DNA of 64,000 nucleotides from assembly GCA_964609215.1 (NCBI GenBank), contig CAZSQZ010000005.1, positions 1 through 64,000 of the forward strand, written 5' to 3'. Within the stretch, counting starts at the first letter, position 1, and the number at the start of each line of letters is the position of its first letter. The notes below the pieces were generated by a model. It saw nothing but the letters and a program-made list of their open reading frames with translations, was not told the DNA's origin and made no database searches. The translations under genes were made by a program, and so were the position numbers. The stretch is from JABDKJ01 sp964609215 (GTDB taxonomy: Bacteria > Bacteroidota > Bacteroidia > Flavobacteriales_D > JABDKJ01). Shown in pieces: positions 26,772 through 36,651 of this stretch.

Positions 26772-27986
26772 TTAAGAGTCTTTTAACATTTGGATAGTGA
26801 ACCTCCCAAGAACAATTATGACTAAAATCATTGCTCCCCAAACCCACCAATTGCTTTTAAAGAATGGTTCTTTTTCTGTGCTTGGGTAAGGAATAAATGT
26901 AGCATTACCTAAACTCATAATGCCTAAATCTTCTGGGATATTATCTTGAAAGCGTGCGATATCATATTTGGGTGCTCTGGTCTTCCTATGCTGAAAAGAC
27001 AAGTAGTGATTCTGGTATCCATCTTTGAATCTTCCTATTATTGAATATGTATTTCCTTTCACTGTAATATCTTTTATACTCAAAGGTTGATTGTCTGCAT
27101 TGTGGATAACAAATTTTAATTCATTGGTAAAAACCATGTTAAAAATTTCCCGATGATCTCGAACTGAAGTTAAATCTCCAGAGTAAATGCGCTTATAATT
27201 CTTATGCCATTTTTCTAAATAATTGGTACTGTCTTTTAGATAATACAAACTGCTATTTCTAAAATAATCGATATTGTCAGCTATCTGAATTTCAAATGAT
27301 CTAACGGAAGTATATTCATCTAGACTAATGAGTATCTCTGTTTGTTTTTTTTCAGGGACTTCTTTTACTTTCCAATTGGTTTTACTCACATTTTCAATTC
27401 CACCCTCAGAAAAATTACCTATCAGATAGGCGCTTTGAAAAGTAAGTGTGGTTGGTAATTCTAACCTCAAGTACGTATAATCTACAGGACTAAATTCAAG
27501 ATCTGTATAACTGAATTGAATATTATCCTTGTTTAATGAGAGGATTCTATAGTCATCAAGAATTGTAAACCATTCTTTTTGGTCCTTGCTTCCTTCTAAT
27601 CGAATTCGTGCATCAAACTCTTTATCTTCTATGTTAAGATTCATTCGATTCAAGAGTTCATCACTATTCGGCTTGAATGTGAAATATTTCGAATCGCCTT
27701 TTGTGCTTTCATTGAATAATTCAAATTCTACTTGATGTGTCTGATTATTGGGAAGGTTATTTCTAATTAGGTAAGGAACTTCCAATGTGTCTCCAGAATT
27801 GTTCGATGAATAAATACGCAAACTGGAAAAATCTCCTTGTAATTCCCGATAAATTTCGTTCGGGATATGCAGTTCGCACCACTCACCAGCAGGTTTTGCC
27901 AGTTCATACCAGTGCTCACCTTTTTGTTCTTGAGCAAGGCTCAAATTCGTCCATAAACAAACGATTATAACTATCCATTTATTCAT
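26772..27986 (-). CDS. DUF3999-like membrane-anchored protein
   Basis: This 404-residue protein has a signal peptide (MNKWIVIIVCLWTNLSLAQ), a long beta-rich extracytoplasmic region and one C-terminal membrane helix (WWVWGAMILVIIVLGRFTIQ). The early LHIPNEIYRELQGDFSSLRIYS and later DDYRILSLN resemble DUF3999 proteins, which occur next to DUF2339 membrane proteins in many Gram-negative bacteria. That partnership is present here: the ATG at 27986 overlaps the end of the DUF2339 gene by 8 bp. A GTG directly before the ATG is an alternative start. Function is unknown; the layout suggests a periplasmic lectin-like or stalk partner of the multi-pass protein. Confidence 0.75.
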   Translation of the reverse strand: MNKWIVIIVCLWTNLSLAQEQKGEHWYELAKPAGEWCELHIPNEIYRELQGDFSSLRIYSSNNSGDTLEVPYLIRNNLPNNQTHQVEFELFNESTKGDSKYFTFKPNSDELLNRMNLNIEDKEFDARIRLEGSKDQKEWFTILDDYRILSLNKDNIQFSYTDLEFSPVDYTYLRLELPTTLTFQSAYLIGNFSEGGIENVSKTNWKVKEVPEKKQTEILISLDEYTSVRSFEIQIADNIDYFRNSSLYYLKDSTNYLEKWHKNYKRIYSGDLTSVRDHREIFNMVFTNELKFVIHNADNQPLSIKDITVKGNTYSIIGRFKDGYQNHYLSFQHRKTRAPKYDIARFQDNIPEDLGIMSLGNATFIPYPSTEKEPFFKSNWWVWGAMILVIIVLGRFTIQMLKDS

Positions 27987-30321
27987 CACTAAAAAGTTTT
28001 GAAGTGTATTTATTATATAAGAAGGAACTGACCAACATACAAACTCCTACTGCAACCAAAACAATAGTTTTAGATAGTGTTTTTAAATGGGCGATATCAT
28101 AGAAAAACAGTTTTAAAAGCACTATTCCCAGCAGTACAAAACCAAAATATCTTAAATGTGCTTTACGGGCAAATATTCCCCGAATAATAAGGTAAATGGT
28201 ATATACTGCTCCTAATATGGTCAATCCAAGTTTATAGGGTTCTGGAACTTCTAATGCTCTCATCCAAAAAATAAGTTCATAAGCCAAAGTAATAAATAGT
28301 GAAGCATATAAAAAGACATCCATAAGCTTCTCTTGAATCTGACCACTATACAATCTTTTGACATGTCTATAAATAGAAATTGCAAATGCAATAGCCAATC
28401 CAATAATCGGGTATCTCAGAAACACTAGGTTCTTTCCATAAACGAAGTACTCATTTGGAGGATTAAAATGGAATAATCCAATTCTTTGAAGTATTGGTAA
28501 GATTGCAAATAGGAAAATGAACAATGCCAATCCCTTTAATACTAAAAGAACATTTTTTAAATCCGATTTTCTCTTGAACCAATTGGCTAATAAATGAACG
28601 GCTCCTACTAGTGCGCAGAAGTAAATATAATATGTGATAATCGCTATAAGCTTAATAGATCTATTAAATGCAGTGGAATATTCACCAATTTCTATTCTAG
28701 AACCATAATGGTAAAAACTACTAATTGTAAAGTTTTCATTTCCTCCTAAGATTAAGAAAGCCATGAAGGATAAAAATGCCACCAGATATCCCGCAATTTT
28801 TCTAAACCCTAAATCCCTTCCAAAAAGATTTTCCTCTCTCTTATAAATAATAAATAGAGTAGCTGTGAGCAGCACACAATAAAGAAGATTGGCAAACACC
28901 TCTATTCTATACAATGGTTTAAAAGCTTCATTTCCCCAATGCATAGCGTTTCCAATATCATCTATAAAACTAAAGAAGGAAAGTAAGACTAAAATAAAGC
29001 CCAATACCTCCATAAACTTCACATTCTTTTTTCTGGCTAACCACAGTAAGAGTCCTCCTTCAATGATCCAAAACAATGTTACCCAGTTGCCATCTAGTTG
29101 AACCGGAATTGCAATTGTTATTAAGGTCAGCACTATTGTACCTAAGAAATGTATTAAGTGATCACTCCTATTTTTATCCGTGAATATTTTGTAGGCCGGG
29201 ATGAAATTTATCAAAGCGACAAATAAGGTGAATGGCCCTTGATATAACTGCCAGTCTCTGTCCTCTAGCATAAAATACCCTATACTGTAATATGTAATAG
29301 TGTTCAATAAAACGAGAATGACATCCAAGACTTTTAGGCTCTCATCTTTAATGAATTTATAGGCCAGGATAATCCCGAAGAAAATGAGGTAAAAGATGGT
29401 GGCAAAACTTAGTGCTGAATTCCAGTAATTGTAAGAGAAATCGTCATATAATGCAAAGAGGAAGAGCAGCCAGGAAATCGCAAAACTAACAATCTTCAGA
29501 CTCTTCCAATCCTTTTTAAATGAAAGGAAAAGTATCCCCACATTTATTATTGTAACATAGGTCATTAAACCCGGATAATTTCCTGAATTTTGACTGGTCA
29601 AAAAAGGTATGGCATAGGCTCCCAAAAGTCCTAAGTGTGCAATTATAGATCGATTGTAGGAGACCGATGCTAAAACTGTAAAGACAGTAAACAACAGCAT
29701 GAGGCCAAAGGTGACGGGTCTTGAAATAAAGCCGTAAACATCAAATGCAACATAGGTGGTTATATAAAGAGAACAGCAAGCACCACTTAAGAGAACCGCA
29801 CTAAAACTAGAGTACTTTTTCCTCAATTTCATGGAGAAACCAAGTAATCCTAAAGAAGCTGCATAAGCTAGAAAAATTCTTGCTTTTTCTCCCAATATAT
29901 TATGATCAATAGAATACTTTACACCAAAGGCTAAACCAAGAACCAGAATCACAATACCTCCAATAAGAATAAGGTTCTTACCTATAAATTTTTCAATTCC
30001 CTGATTACTGGATAAATCATTTCTCTTAACCTTCCTTTCCGCAGGTGGTTTTGTCGCTTTAGAAGCAATAGAAGGTTTTACTTCCTGAATCACTCTTGGT
30101 CGAACAACCGTCTCTTTTTTAGCTTTTTCCTCCAATGGAACTTGAGCCTTTGGAATTGTTTTTCGAGTACTATCTTCTAATGAAGATTCTCCACGAAACT
30201 CCTTATTAAGTAACTTGAGTTCAGACTGTAATTTGGAGATGTTATCGTTGAAAAAGTTCTGTTTGTCAGCGAGCGTTTTTATTTGCCACTCTAACTGCTC
30301 TATTCTCTTGCTTAGTTCCAT
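27979..30321 (-). CDS. DUF2339 multi-pass membrane protein
   Basis: A 780-residue protein. Residues 1-55 form a coiled coil (IEQLEWQIKTLADKQNFFND), and 55-105 a Lys/Pro-rich linker. From GIEKFIGKNLILIGGIVILVL onward there are about twenty or more hydrophobic helices with short loops. The GKNxLxxIGGIVxxLG segment at the start of the membrane part is characteristic of DUF2339. The family has no assigned biochemical function; its architecture suggests a transporter or a membrane enzyme. It begins the run DUF2339, DUF3999, gcvT, comB, PLC-like, small secreted protein, all on the minus strand with gaps of at most 44 bp. The pairing with DUF3999 is the strongest hint that the two form a complex. 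Confidence 0.88.
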   Translation of the reverse strand: MELSKRIEQLEWQIKTLADKQNFFNDNISKLQSELKLLNKEFRGESSLEDSTRKTIPKAQVPLEEKAKKETVVRPRVIQEVKPSIASKATKPPAERKVKRNDLSSNQGIEKFIGKNLILIGGIVILVLGLAFGVKYSIDHNILGEKARIFLAYAASLGLLGFSMKLRKKYSSFSAVLLSGACCSLYITTYVAFDVYGFISRPVTFGLMLLFTVFTVLASVSYNRSIIAHLGLLGAYAIPFLTSQNSGNYPGLMTYVTIINVGILFLSFKKDWKSLKIVSFAISWLLFLFALYDDFSYNYWNSALSFATIFYLIFFGIILAYKFIKDESLKVLDVILVLLNTITYYSIGYFMLEDRDWQLYQGPFTLFVALINFIPAYKIFTDKNRSDHLIHFLGTIVLTLITIAIPVQLDGNWVTLFWIIEGGLLLWLARKKNVKFMEVLGFILVLLSFFSFIDDIGNAMHWGNEAFKPLYRIEVFANLLYCVLLTATLFIIYKREENLFGRDLGFRKIAGYLVAFLSFMAFLILGGNENFTISSFYHYGSRIEIGEYSTAFNRSIKLIAIITYYIYFCALVGAVHLLANWFKRKSDLKNVLLVLKGLALFIFLFAILPILQRIGLFHFNPPNEYFVYGKNLVFLRYPIIGLAIAFAISIYRHVKRLYSGQIQEKLMDVFLYASLFITLAYELIFWMRALEVPEPYKLGLTILGAVYTIYLIIRGIFARKAHLRYFGFVLLGIVLLKLFFYDIAHLKTLSKTIVLVAVGVCMLVSSFLYNKYTSKLFSDE

Positions 30322-30430
30322 ATTTCTTCGGATTTGGCATTTGAATGCAATCCGAAGGTAAGTAAATGCTCAACTAGCTCGTAAAAAATGAATAAGAGGT
30401 AAAATTATAGGATAACTGGTAAAACACGAA

Positions 30431-31186
30431 TTAACCCCCTAGGATTTCGTGTTTAACTTCCTGATAATCAAGCTTAAAATAACCATCTCGATAGCTATAC
30501 TCTCCGTAAACGTCCATATACTTTCCCTCTCTCACAAAATCCATATCGTTATAGGTCTGATATCTAAAAAGGAGTTTATTTCTTTCTGCATCGTAGGTCA
30601 TAAACGTTTCTTTTTTCACAAAAGTTGAAGAGCAGGCAAAAGCATTTACCATTGGATTACTATTGGAATATTCATCTTTTCCTTCTATGAAACAAGGAGC
30701 AAATACTGGAGCTCCATTCTCAAATGTAAGTACAGAAGCACTTGCACATTCCGTTGCTTCTACACCAGATGAAAAATTACTTTTCTGAATAATCAAATAC
30801 TTTATTTCGTCTCCAAGTCTGTTTACAGATTTAATGGAAGATAGCTCTATTTCATAAGGCTCCTCTGAAATTCCATCCTTGTTCATTATTGTCGCGTAGG
30901 TAATGGGAGTGCATTTATCTAAACAATCCTTACCATCAAAAAAGAAAAGCTTGAATTCCGAACCTGGCAAATAATATACTTTCCCATTCATATATCCCGA
31001 GATATCTTCTTTCATTATAGGATCATCCTTTATTTCATTATTGAAATCTTCGTAGGGTTTATTCAACCAATTTATGGTTTCCGCTATATATTCTTTATCA
31101 GCTTCCGTTACTTGTGTCTGAGCAAATAAATTAGAACAAAAAAACATAGCTGCTAAAAGAGGTAGAAAGGATATTCTAAGTTTCAT
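30431..31186 (-). CDS. Secreted protein of unknown function
   Basis: This 251-residue protein has a signal peptide (MKLRISFLPLLAAMFFCSNL, cleavage near FAQ). I do not recognise a domain. The mature part begins with a helical stretch (TEADKEYIAETINWLNKPYE), then appears beta-rich, with a CLDKC pair and two more cysteines further on that could form disulphides. It resembles the many single-domain secreted proteins of Bacteroidota. It stands 109 bp upstream of the DUF2339 gene on the same strand and diverges from the GH92 gene with a 120-bp shared upstream region. It may be cotranscribed with the DUF2339 run, but that gap is longer than the others. Confidence 0.8.
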   Translation of the reverse strand: MKLRISFLPLLAAMFFCSNLFAQTQVTEADKEYIAETINWLNKPYEDFNNEIKDDPIMKEDISGYMNGKVYYLPGSEFKLFFFDGKDCLDKCTPITYATIMNKDGISEEPYEIELSSIKSVNRLGDEIKYLIIQKSNFSSGVEATECASASVLTFENGAPVFAPCFIEGKDEYSNSNPMVNAFACSSTFVKKETFMTYDAERNKLLFRYQTYNDMDFVREGKYMDVYGEYSYRDGYFKLDYQEVKHEILGG

Positions 31187-31306
31187 GTCTAATGGCGTTC
31201 AAATATTAAGCCAAGATAGTTTAATGAATAATTGATATTAAGGTTCATTAAACTATTTAGAAACATTTTTCAATAACAATCTTATCTTTCGCCAACAATA
31301 CTATCT

Positions 31307-34204
31307 ATGAAAAAGCTCTTTCCTGTATTGCTATTATTGCTTTGTGCTTGTTCGATGGAAAATCCTGAAAATAATAAATCAGCATTTGAGTATGTTGATC
31401 CATTTATTGGTACAGGAGGTCATGGCCACACACATCCTGCAGCTACAATGCCCTTTGGAATGATTCAAGCAGGTCCTGACACCAGACTTGAAGGTTGGGA
31501 TGGTTGCAGTGGTTATCATTATACGGATAACGAACTGTACGGCTTTTCTCACACTCATTTGAGTGGCACTGGAATAGGAGATTATAATGATGTCCTCTTC
31601 CTACCCATGACTAAAACTTTGGATAAACAATTGTTTAAGAAAGAAGCCGTTGCTTTTGATAAGTCTTCGGAAATAGCTCAACCCGGTTATTATTCCTGCA
31701 AAATGTCTAATGGCGTGAATGTTGAAATTGCAGCGGATGTTCGTTCAGCAATGCATCATTACACCTTCCCAAAAAATGAAGGTATTGTTAAACTCGATTT
31801 AGCCCATAGAGATAAAACTACTAGCTCTTCATTGCATATCGTAAATGACAGTACCATCTCTGGTTCTAGGTTTTCGGAAGCTTGGGCTAATGATCAAAGA
31901 ATCTTTTTCTATGCTGAGTTTTCTCAGCCTTTTCAAGAAAAAATAATTGAGAATAATACGCTTTCTTTTTCACCAGTAGAAACGGATTCTATTCAAGCAC
32001 TCTTCAAATTTGATTTGAGCAATAAGGAACTGAAAATTAGAATTGGTATTTCAGCGGTTAGCATTGATGGAGCTCGGAAAAACTTAACGACAGAAATTGA
32101 TCATTGGGAATTTGAACAATTGAGAAATAAATCAAGAAGTGAGTGGGAAAAAGCTCTAGGTAAAATTGAAGTTAGTGGAGGAAGCGAGGACGATAAAACC
32201 AAATTCTACACTTCACTTTATCATAGTATGGTTGTTCCAAATACGTATTCGGACGTAGATGGAAAATACAGAGGTATGGATAAAGATATTCATGAATCTG
32301 ACAGAACACGTTACACTGTCTTTTCACTTTGGGATACCTTTAGAGCAGCTCATCCTTTGTACACTATTATTGAAGAAGAAAAAACCAATGACTTCATCAA
32401 TAATTTTCTGGATATGTATAAGGAAGGTGGTCATATTCCTATTTGGGAATTAGCGGGCAACTACACAGATTGTATGATTGGTTATCATTCAATACCGGTC
32501 ATTACAGATGCTTACGCAAAGGGATTAAGGGATTATGATCAAGGGGCGATTTATCAAGCTATGAAACATTCTGCAATGCGTGATGAATTTGGATTGCAAG
32601 ATTACAAGGAAAGAGGCTATATCTCTTCTTCTTTTGATAGCGAGTCGGTTTCAAAAACTTTAGAATACGCTTACGATGATTGGTGTATTGCGCAAATGGC
32701 AAAATGGTTGGGGCATCAAGAAGATTATGAATATTTTACAAAACGAGCGCAGAGTTACAAGAATATTTATGACCATGAAACTCAATTTATGAGAGCTAGA
32801 AATAATGGGATGTGGCATGATAAAATTTTTGATCCCTATGAGGTTAATTTTCATTTCACCGAGGCTAATTCTTGGCAGTATAGTTTATTTGCTCCACAAG
32901 ATGTTTCTGGCTTAATGGAAATGCTTGGAGGCGAAGAGGGTTTAGAAAAATGGCTGGATAACATCTTTAGTGCTGAAGAACAAACTTCTGGAAGGGAACA
33001 AGCAGATATAACAGGTTTAATAGGACAATACGCTCATGGTAATGAGCCAAGTCATCATATGGCCTACCTTTATTCTTTCACTGGAAGACCTCATAAAACC
33101 CAAGAAATGTGCAGGCGTATAATGGATGAATTGTACTCTACAAATCCAGATGGTTTATCTGGCAACGAAGATTGTGGGCAAATGTCCGCATGGTATGTCA
33201 TGAGTGCTATGGGAATTTATTCTGTTACACCAGGAACAGATTATTATGTATTTGGTTCCCCTATTTTTGATAAGGTTAAAATCAACTTGGAAAACGGCAA
33301 CGTATTTGAAATTATCGCGAAGAATAACGGGACTAAAAATAAATATATTCAATCCGCAAACTTGAATGGTTCAGCGTATCAATTGGCTTACATTAATCAC
33401 CGAGATATCATTTCAGGGGGCAAACTGGAGTTCGAAATGGGCAGCCAAGCTTCAACTTGGGCAAGTAAGAGAGATGTTCGTCCCAAAACCTTTATTCGAG
33501 ATCATCAAATTATCCCTTTGCCCATTGTTAAAGCAGAATCCAGAACATTTACGGATGAGATGTTAATTGAAGTAGAACATCCACTGAATATGTCTGTGCA
33601 ATATATGACTGAGCCTAATAAGACTTGGATAGACTATTCAAATGCATTTAAAGTTTCGGATAACACTAGGGTTTTTGCTAGAGCAAAAAGGGGTGAAAAA
33701 TATAGCGAAGTGGTTGAAACGGAATTTGTAAAAATAGATGGTAAGAGAAAAATAGAAATCAGCAATCCTCCGCAAGCGCCCTATATTGCTGAAGGTCCAA
33801 AATCTTTGATTGATGGGCTCAAAGGAAACAGCAATTTTAAAACGGGTTATTATCATGGTTATCGTGACGATTTTGAAGCAATAATAGATTTGGGGGAAGT
33901 AAAAAATGTTTCCAAAGTAAGTTTAGGTTGCGTTCAGGATATTCGACCTTGGATTTGGTTTCCGAAATCGGTGACCGTGTTTGGTTCAGAAGATGGAGAG
34001 CATTTCACCCAACTTTCCACATTACAAAACACATATTCAGACAGTGATGAAACTGCTATACGAAAGGAATTTGAGTTGAATTTCAAATCTGGGAAATATC
34101 AGTTCATAAAGGTATCAGCTGAGCATTATGGTCAGTGTCCAGACTGGCATTTAGGCGCAGGTGGACAGGCTTGGTTGTTTATTGATGAGATCAGTATCTT
34201 TTAA
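31307..34204 (+). CDS. GH92 alpha-mannosidase lipoprotein with F5/8 type C-like C terminus
   Basis: This 965-residue protein begins with a lipoprotein signal (lipobox LCAC). GH92 signatures follow: YVDPFIGTGGHGHTHPAATM, GCSGYHYTDNELYGFSHTHL, then FSLWDTFRAAHPLY. Two late motifs with acidic active-site residues lie near residue 579 (GNEPSHHMAYLYSF) and residue 620 (GNEDCGQMSAWYVMSAMGIY). GH92 enzymes are calcium-dependent exo-alpha-mannosidases acting on N-glycans and mannans. Residues 725-800 form a small chitobiase-type beta domain. The last 140 are a discoidin-like module ending CPDWHLGAGGQAWLFIDEI, a motif shared with the GH20 enzyme nearby. The end overlaps the convergent FG-GAP gene by 14 bp. 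A GH2 beta-mannosidase and a GH20 enzyme lie within 14 kb. Confidence 0.94.
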   Translation: MKKLFPVLLLLLCACSMENPENNKSAFEYVDPFIGTGGHGHTHPAATMPFGMIQAGPDTRLEGWDGCSGYHYTDNELYGFSHTHLSGTGIGDYNDVLFLPMTKTLDKQLFKKEAVAFDKSSEIAQPGYYSCKMSNGVNVEIAADVRSAMHHYTFPKNEGIVKLDLAHRDKTTSSSLHIVNDSTISGSRFSEAWANDQRIFFYAEFSQPFQEKIIENNTLSFSPVETDSIQALFKFDLSNKELKIRIGISAVSIDGARKNLTTEIDHWEFEQLRNKSRSEWEKALGKIEVSGGSEDDKTKFYTSLYHSMVVPNTYSDVDGKYRGMDKDIHESDRTRYTVFSLWDTFRAAHPLYTIIEEEKTNDFINNFLDMYKEGGHIPIWELAGNYTDCMIGYHSIPVITDAYAKGLRDYDQGAIYQAMKHSAMRDEFGLQDYKERGYISSSFDSESVSKTLEYAYDDWCIAQMAKWLGHQEDYEYFTKRAQSYKNIYDHETQFMRARNNGMWHDKIFDPYEVNFHFTEANSWQYSLFAPQDVSGLMEMLGGEEGLEKWLDNIFSAEEQTSGREQADITGLIGQYAHGNEPSHHMAYLYSFTGRPHKTQEMCRRIMDELYSTNPDGLSGNEDCGQMSAWYVMSAMGIYSVTPGTDYYVFGSPIFDKVKINLENGNVFEIIAKNNGTKNKYIQSANLNGSAYQLAYINHRDIISGGKLEFEMGSQASTWASKRDVRPKTFIRDHQIIPLPIVKAESRTFTDEMLIEVEHPLNMSVQYMTEPNKTWIDYSNAFKVSDNTRVFARAKRGEKYSEVVETEFVKIDGKRKIEISNPPQAPYIAEGPKSLIDGLKGNSNFKTGYYHGYRDDFEAIIDLGEVKNVSKVSLGCVQDIRPWIWFPKSVTVFGSEDGEHFTQLSTLQNTYSDSDETAIRKEFELNFKSGKYQFIKVSAEHYGQCPDWHLGAGGQAWLFIDEISIF

Positions 34205-36626
34205 TCAACATTCTTTTATGAAAGTTCAAATTTTCAGCGGTTAACTTCAGAATATATATTCCAGTAGAAAGACCAAAACCGGAAATTTCTATTTCATCAC
34301 AATCATTGCGATTTAATATTTCGGAATAACACAATTGGCCATTCATATTGATTAACTCAAGTTTAAAATTATCAATATCTTCTGATAATTCTATACTCAA
34401 TTGATCAATAATAGGGTTTGGATATACACTAACAACAGCGTTTGCATTTAGAATTTCAGAAACTGAATTATTCTTAAAATATCTCATTGAATTTCCAAAA
34501 GAAATTAAATCCAAATCACCATCAATATCTAAGTCATCTGAATATATAAAACTGCCACAATCACCTATTTGATAAGACTGTTCGAAAATTCCATTCCCGT
34601 TATTCTCAAAATAATAGATTGAACAGTTTTCATCATTTGAATATAGCTTCCCTTGACAAACTAACTCACCAATACCGTCCAAATCAAAATCGGAAAACAA
34701 GAATTGGTCAATGTCAAACATTTCAAAAGGGCTCAAAATTTCAAAGGTTCCAGTTCCGTCATTTCTATACACGTTAATTTTATTGTACGTATCCTTCATC
34801 ATTAAGTCTAAATCAGAATCACCATCCAAATTCGCAACCTGAACATCTTGCGGATCAAAAGAGGAAAATTCAATAACCTGTTCTGGGCCAAATGACAATC
34901 CATCAATATTCTCAAACCACGATACTCGATTGTTAGTTGCCAAATTTCCATCTAAATAATGTCCATAGCAGGCAATTAAATCTTTGAAACCATCCCCATT
35001 CAAATCTTCAGTCAAAACATCATAAATGGATGAACTATAATTGGTATTTACTAACAAAGGTTCAGAAAACTGAAATTCACCGTAATTGTAAAAAATTTCA
35101 ATTGACGATTGACTTCTGGAATAAACCAAATCAGGATAACCGTTCAAATCTAAATCAGAAGTCGTCAGATTTGACATTCGTCCAAAAAAGTCATGAAGCA
35201 AAACTATATCATCAAAACTCCCATCCTCGTTTTGCTTTTGATAAGAAATATTTGTTTCTCCATGTATGAGATCTAAATTTCCATCAAGATTCAAGTCTTC
35301 CGCATGAATATTATTTGATAATTCAACCCTTGGAGTAATCAAGGTATTCATCTCAAATTTTCTTTCTTTTAAATCTGAAATTGCTACAATTGTCCCAAAG
35401 CTGTGTCTATTCAAACCAATTACATCTTTACTATTTTCACAAGAAATAGCTCCAGATACATTGGCATCAAAGTCAGTTTTTGTACTTATCAGTTCTTTCA
35501 AATTAAAGTATCCATTTTCAAGAGAATACAAGCTTAATTTATTCCAAACATCAATTAATATAAGTTCCTGTATTTCATCATTATCAACATCTACAAATTG
35601 GATATTTTCCGAACTAGAAAAATCCGCAATTGAATCGATCAAATTAAACTCATTACCATTTAAATTCTCCATTATCACAGCCCTCTTTGAATCTAAACCA
35701 TTTGCTCCAATGTTGCCTGAACCTACAAACAATAATAAATCAATGAATTCATCATCATTATAGTTGATGTGTTCCACACCAAAAACATGATCAAGTTCAA
35801 TAATGGTCTGTGAACTTGAAAAATTCCAACTGTCAAATTGTAAAACATGAAATGCTTTATCATCTCCAACAGCAGCAAAGACAAAATCAAGTAATCCGTT
35901 ATTGTCCAAATCGACAAACGAAATAGCATTTATAGAGTACTGATAATCAAGATCAACAAAGTGCTCCAAAAAAGCACCTCCAGTATTTTCTAAAATGACC
36001 AGCTCATTTGTTTCATCTCTAACAAAGACAAGGTCATTTAAAAAATCATTATTCACATCCACAATTGAAATGCATGAGGAGGAGGATTTACAATTTTCAC
36101 AAATTATACTCATATTGAATTCCTGGTTAATACTATTTTGAAAAAATAGTATTTCGTCAGAGTTCGTAGCAATTATAAAATCTAGTAATAAATCTCCATT
36201 TATATCACCTATCTCAAGTAGCTCAAAGCTATCAATTTGAAAATCAAAGTAAGTATGTAGAACAATATCTTCATTGTCGAGGTTCTCGAAAAGTCTAATT
36301 TCACCACCATTTGAAATTATAATTAAATCGGTGTCACCATCATTATCAAAATCTATTCCTTTTAAGTCTTTTATACTTCCAATAGTCAAATTTATTTCTT
36401 TGTCCAATAGAAAACCATAATCCTTATCATAATGATATATAACTAAGTCCTGTTTAGAAGAAGTCAAGTTAAAAATATGTGTAATTCCTTCATCATCTTT
36501 ATCCGAAACCACAAAATCCAAAGAACCACCCAAAATTTCGGTATCTAGATTAAATACTTGTGCTTGAGAAAAATGATTGAAGATTATAATGAAAAAAATG
36601 CAGAAAGAATTTCGAAGAATTTCCAT
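34191..36626 (-). CDS. FG-GAP/VCBS repeat protein with T9SS type A sorting domain
   Basis: An 811-residue secreted protein. After a signal peptide ending near FSQAQ it contains many copies of the calcium-loop motif of FG-GAP/VCBS repeats (DFDNDGDTDLIII, DINGDLLLDFIIA, DLDNNGLLDFVFA, NLDGDSDLDLMM, DIDGDLDLISF), which build a beta-propeller. The C terminus is a type A T9SS sorting domain (VYPNPIIDQLSIEL, LINMNGQLCYSE, STGIYILKL, KRMLIKRY). It is therefore expected to be exported across the outer membrane and attached or released. FG-GAP propellers commonly mediate adhesion or polymer binding. It lies between the GH92 gene, whose end it overlaps by 14 bp, and the GH2 beta-mannosidase, with 25 bp between it and that gene, so it may share the beta-mannosidase transcript. 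Confidence 0.92.
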   Translation of the reverse strand: MEILRNSFCIFFIIIFNHFSQAQVFNLDTEILGGSLDFVVSDKDDEGITHIFNLTSSKQDLVIYHYDKDYGFLLDKEINLTIGSIKDLKGIDFDNDGDTDLIIISNGGEIRLFENLDNEDIVLHTYFDFQIDSFELLEIGDINGDLLLDFIIATNSDEILFFQNSINQEFNMSIICENCKSSSSCISIVDVNNDFLNDLVFVRDETNELVILENTGGAFLEHFVDLDYQYSINAISFVDLDNNGLLDFVFAAVGDDKAFHVLQFDSWNFSSSQTIIELDHVFGVEHINYNDDEFIDLLLFVGSGNIGANGLDSKRAVIMENLNGNEFNLIDSIADFSSSENIQFVDVDNDEIQELILIDVWNKLSLYSLENGYFNLKELISTKTDFDANVSGAISCENSKDVIGLNRHSFGTIVAISDLKERKFEMNTLITPRVELSNNIHAEDLNLDGNLDLIHGETNISYQKQNEDGSFDDIVLLHDFFGRMSNLTTSDLDLNGYPDLVYSRSQSSIEIFYNYGEFQFSEPLLVNTNYSSSIYDVLTEDLNGDGFKDLIACYGHYLDGNLATNNRVSWFENIDGLSFGPEQVIEFSSFDPQDVQVANLDGDSDLDLMMKDTYNKINVYRNDGTGTFEILSPFEMFDIDQFLFSDFDLDGIGELVCQGKLYSNDENCSIYYFENNGNGIFEQSYQIGDCGSFIYSDDLDIDGDLDLISFGNSMRYFKNNSVSEILNANAVVSVYPNPIIDQLSIELSEDIDNFKLELINMNGQLCYSEILNRNDCDEIEISGFGLSTGIYILKLTAENLNFHKRMLIKRY

Positions 36627-36651
36627 TTCTTTTCTTCTGAAAATACAAAAA

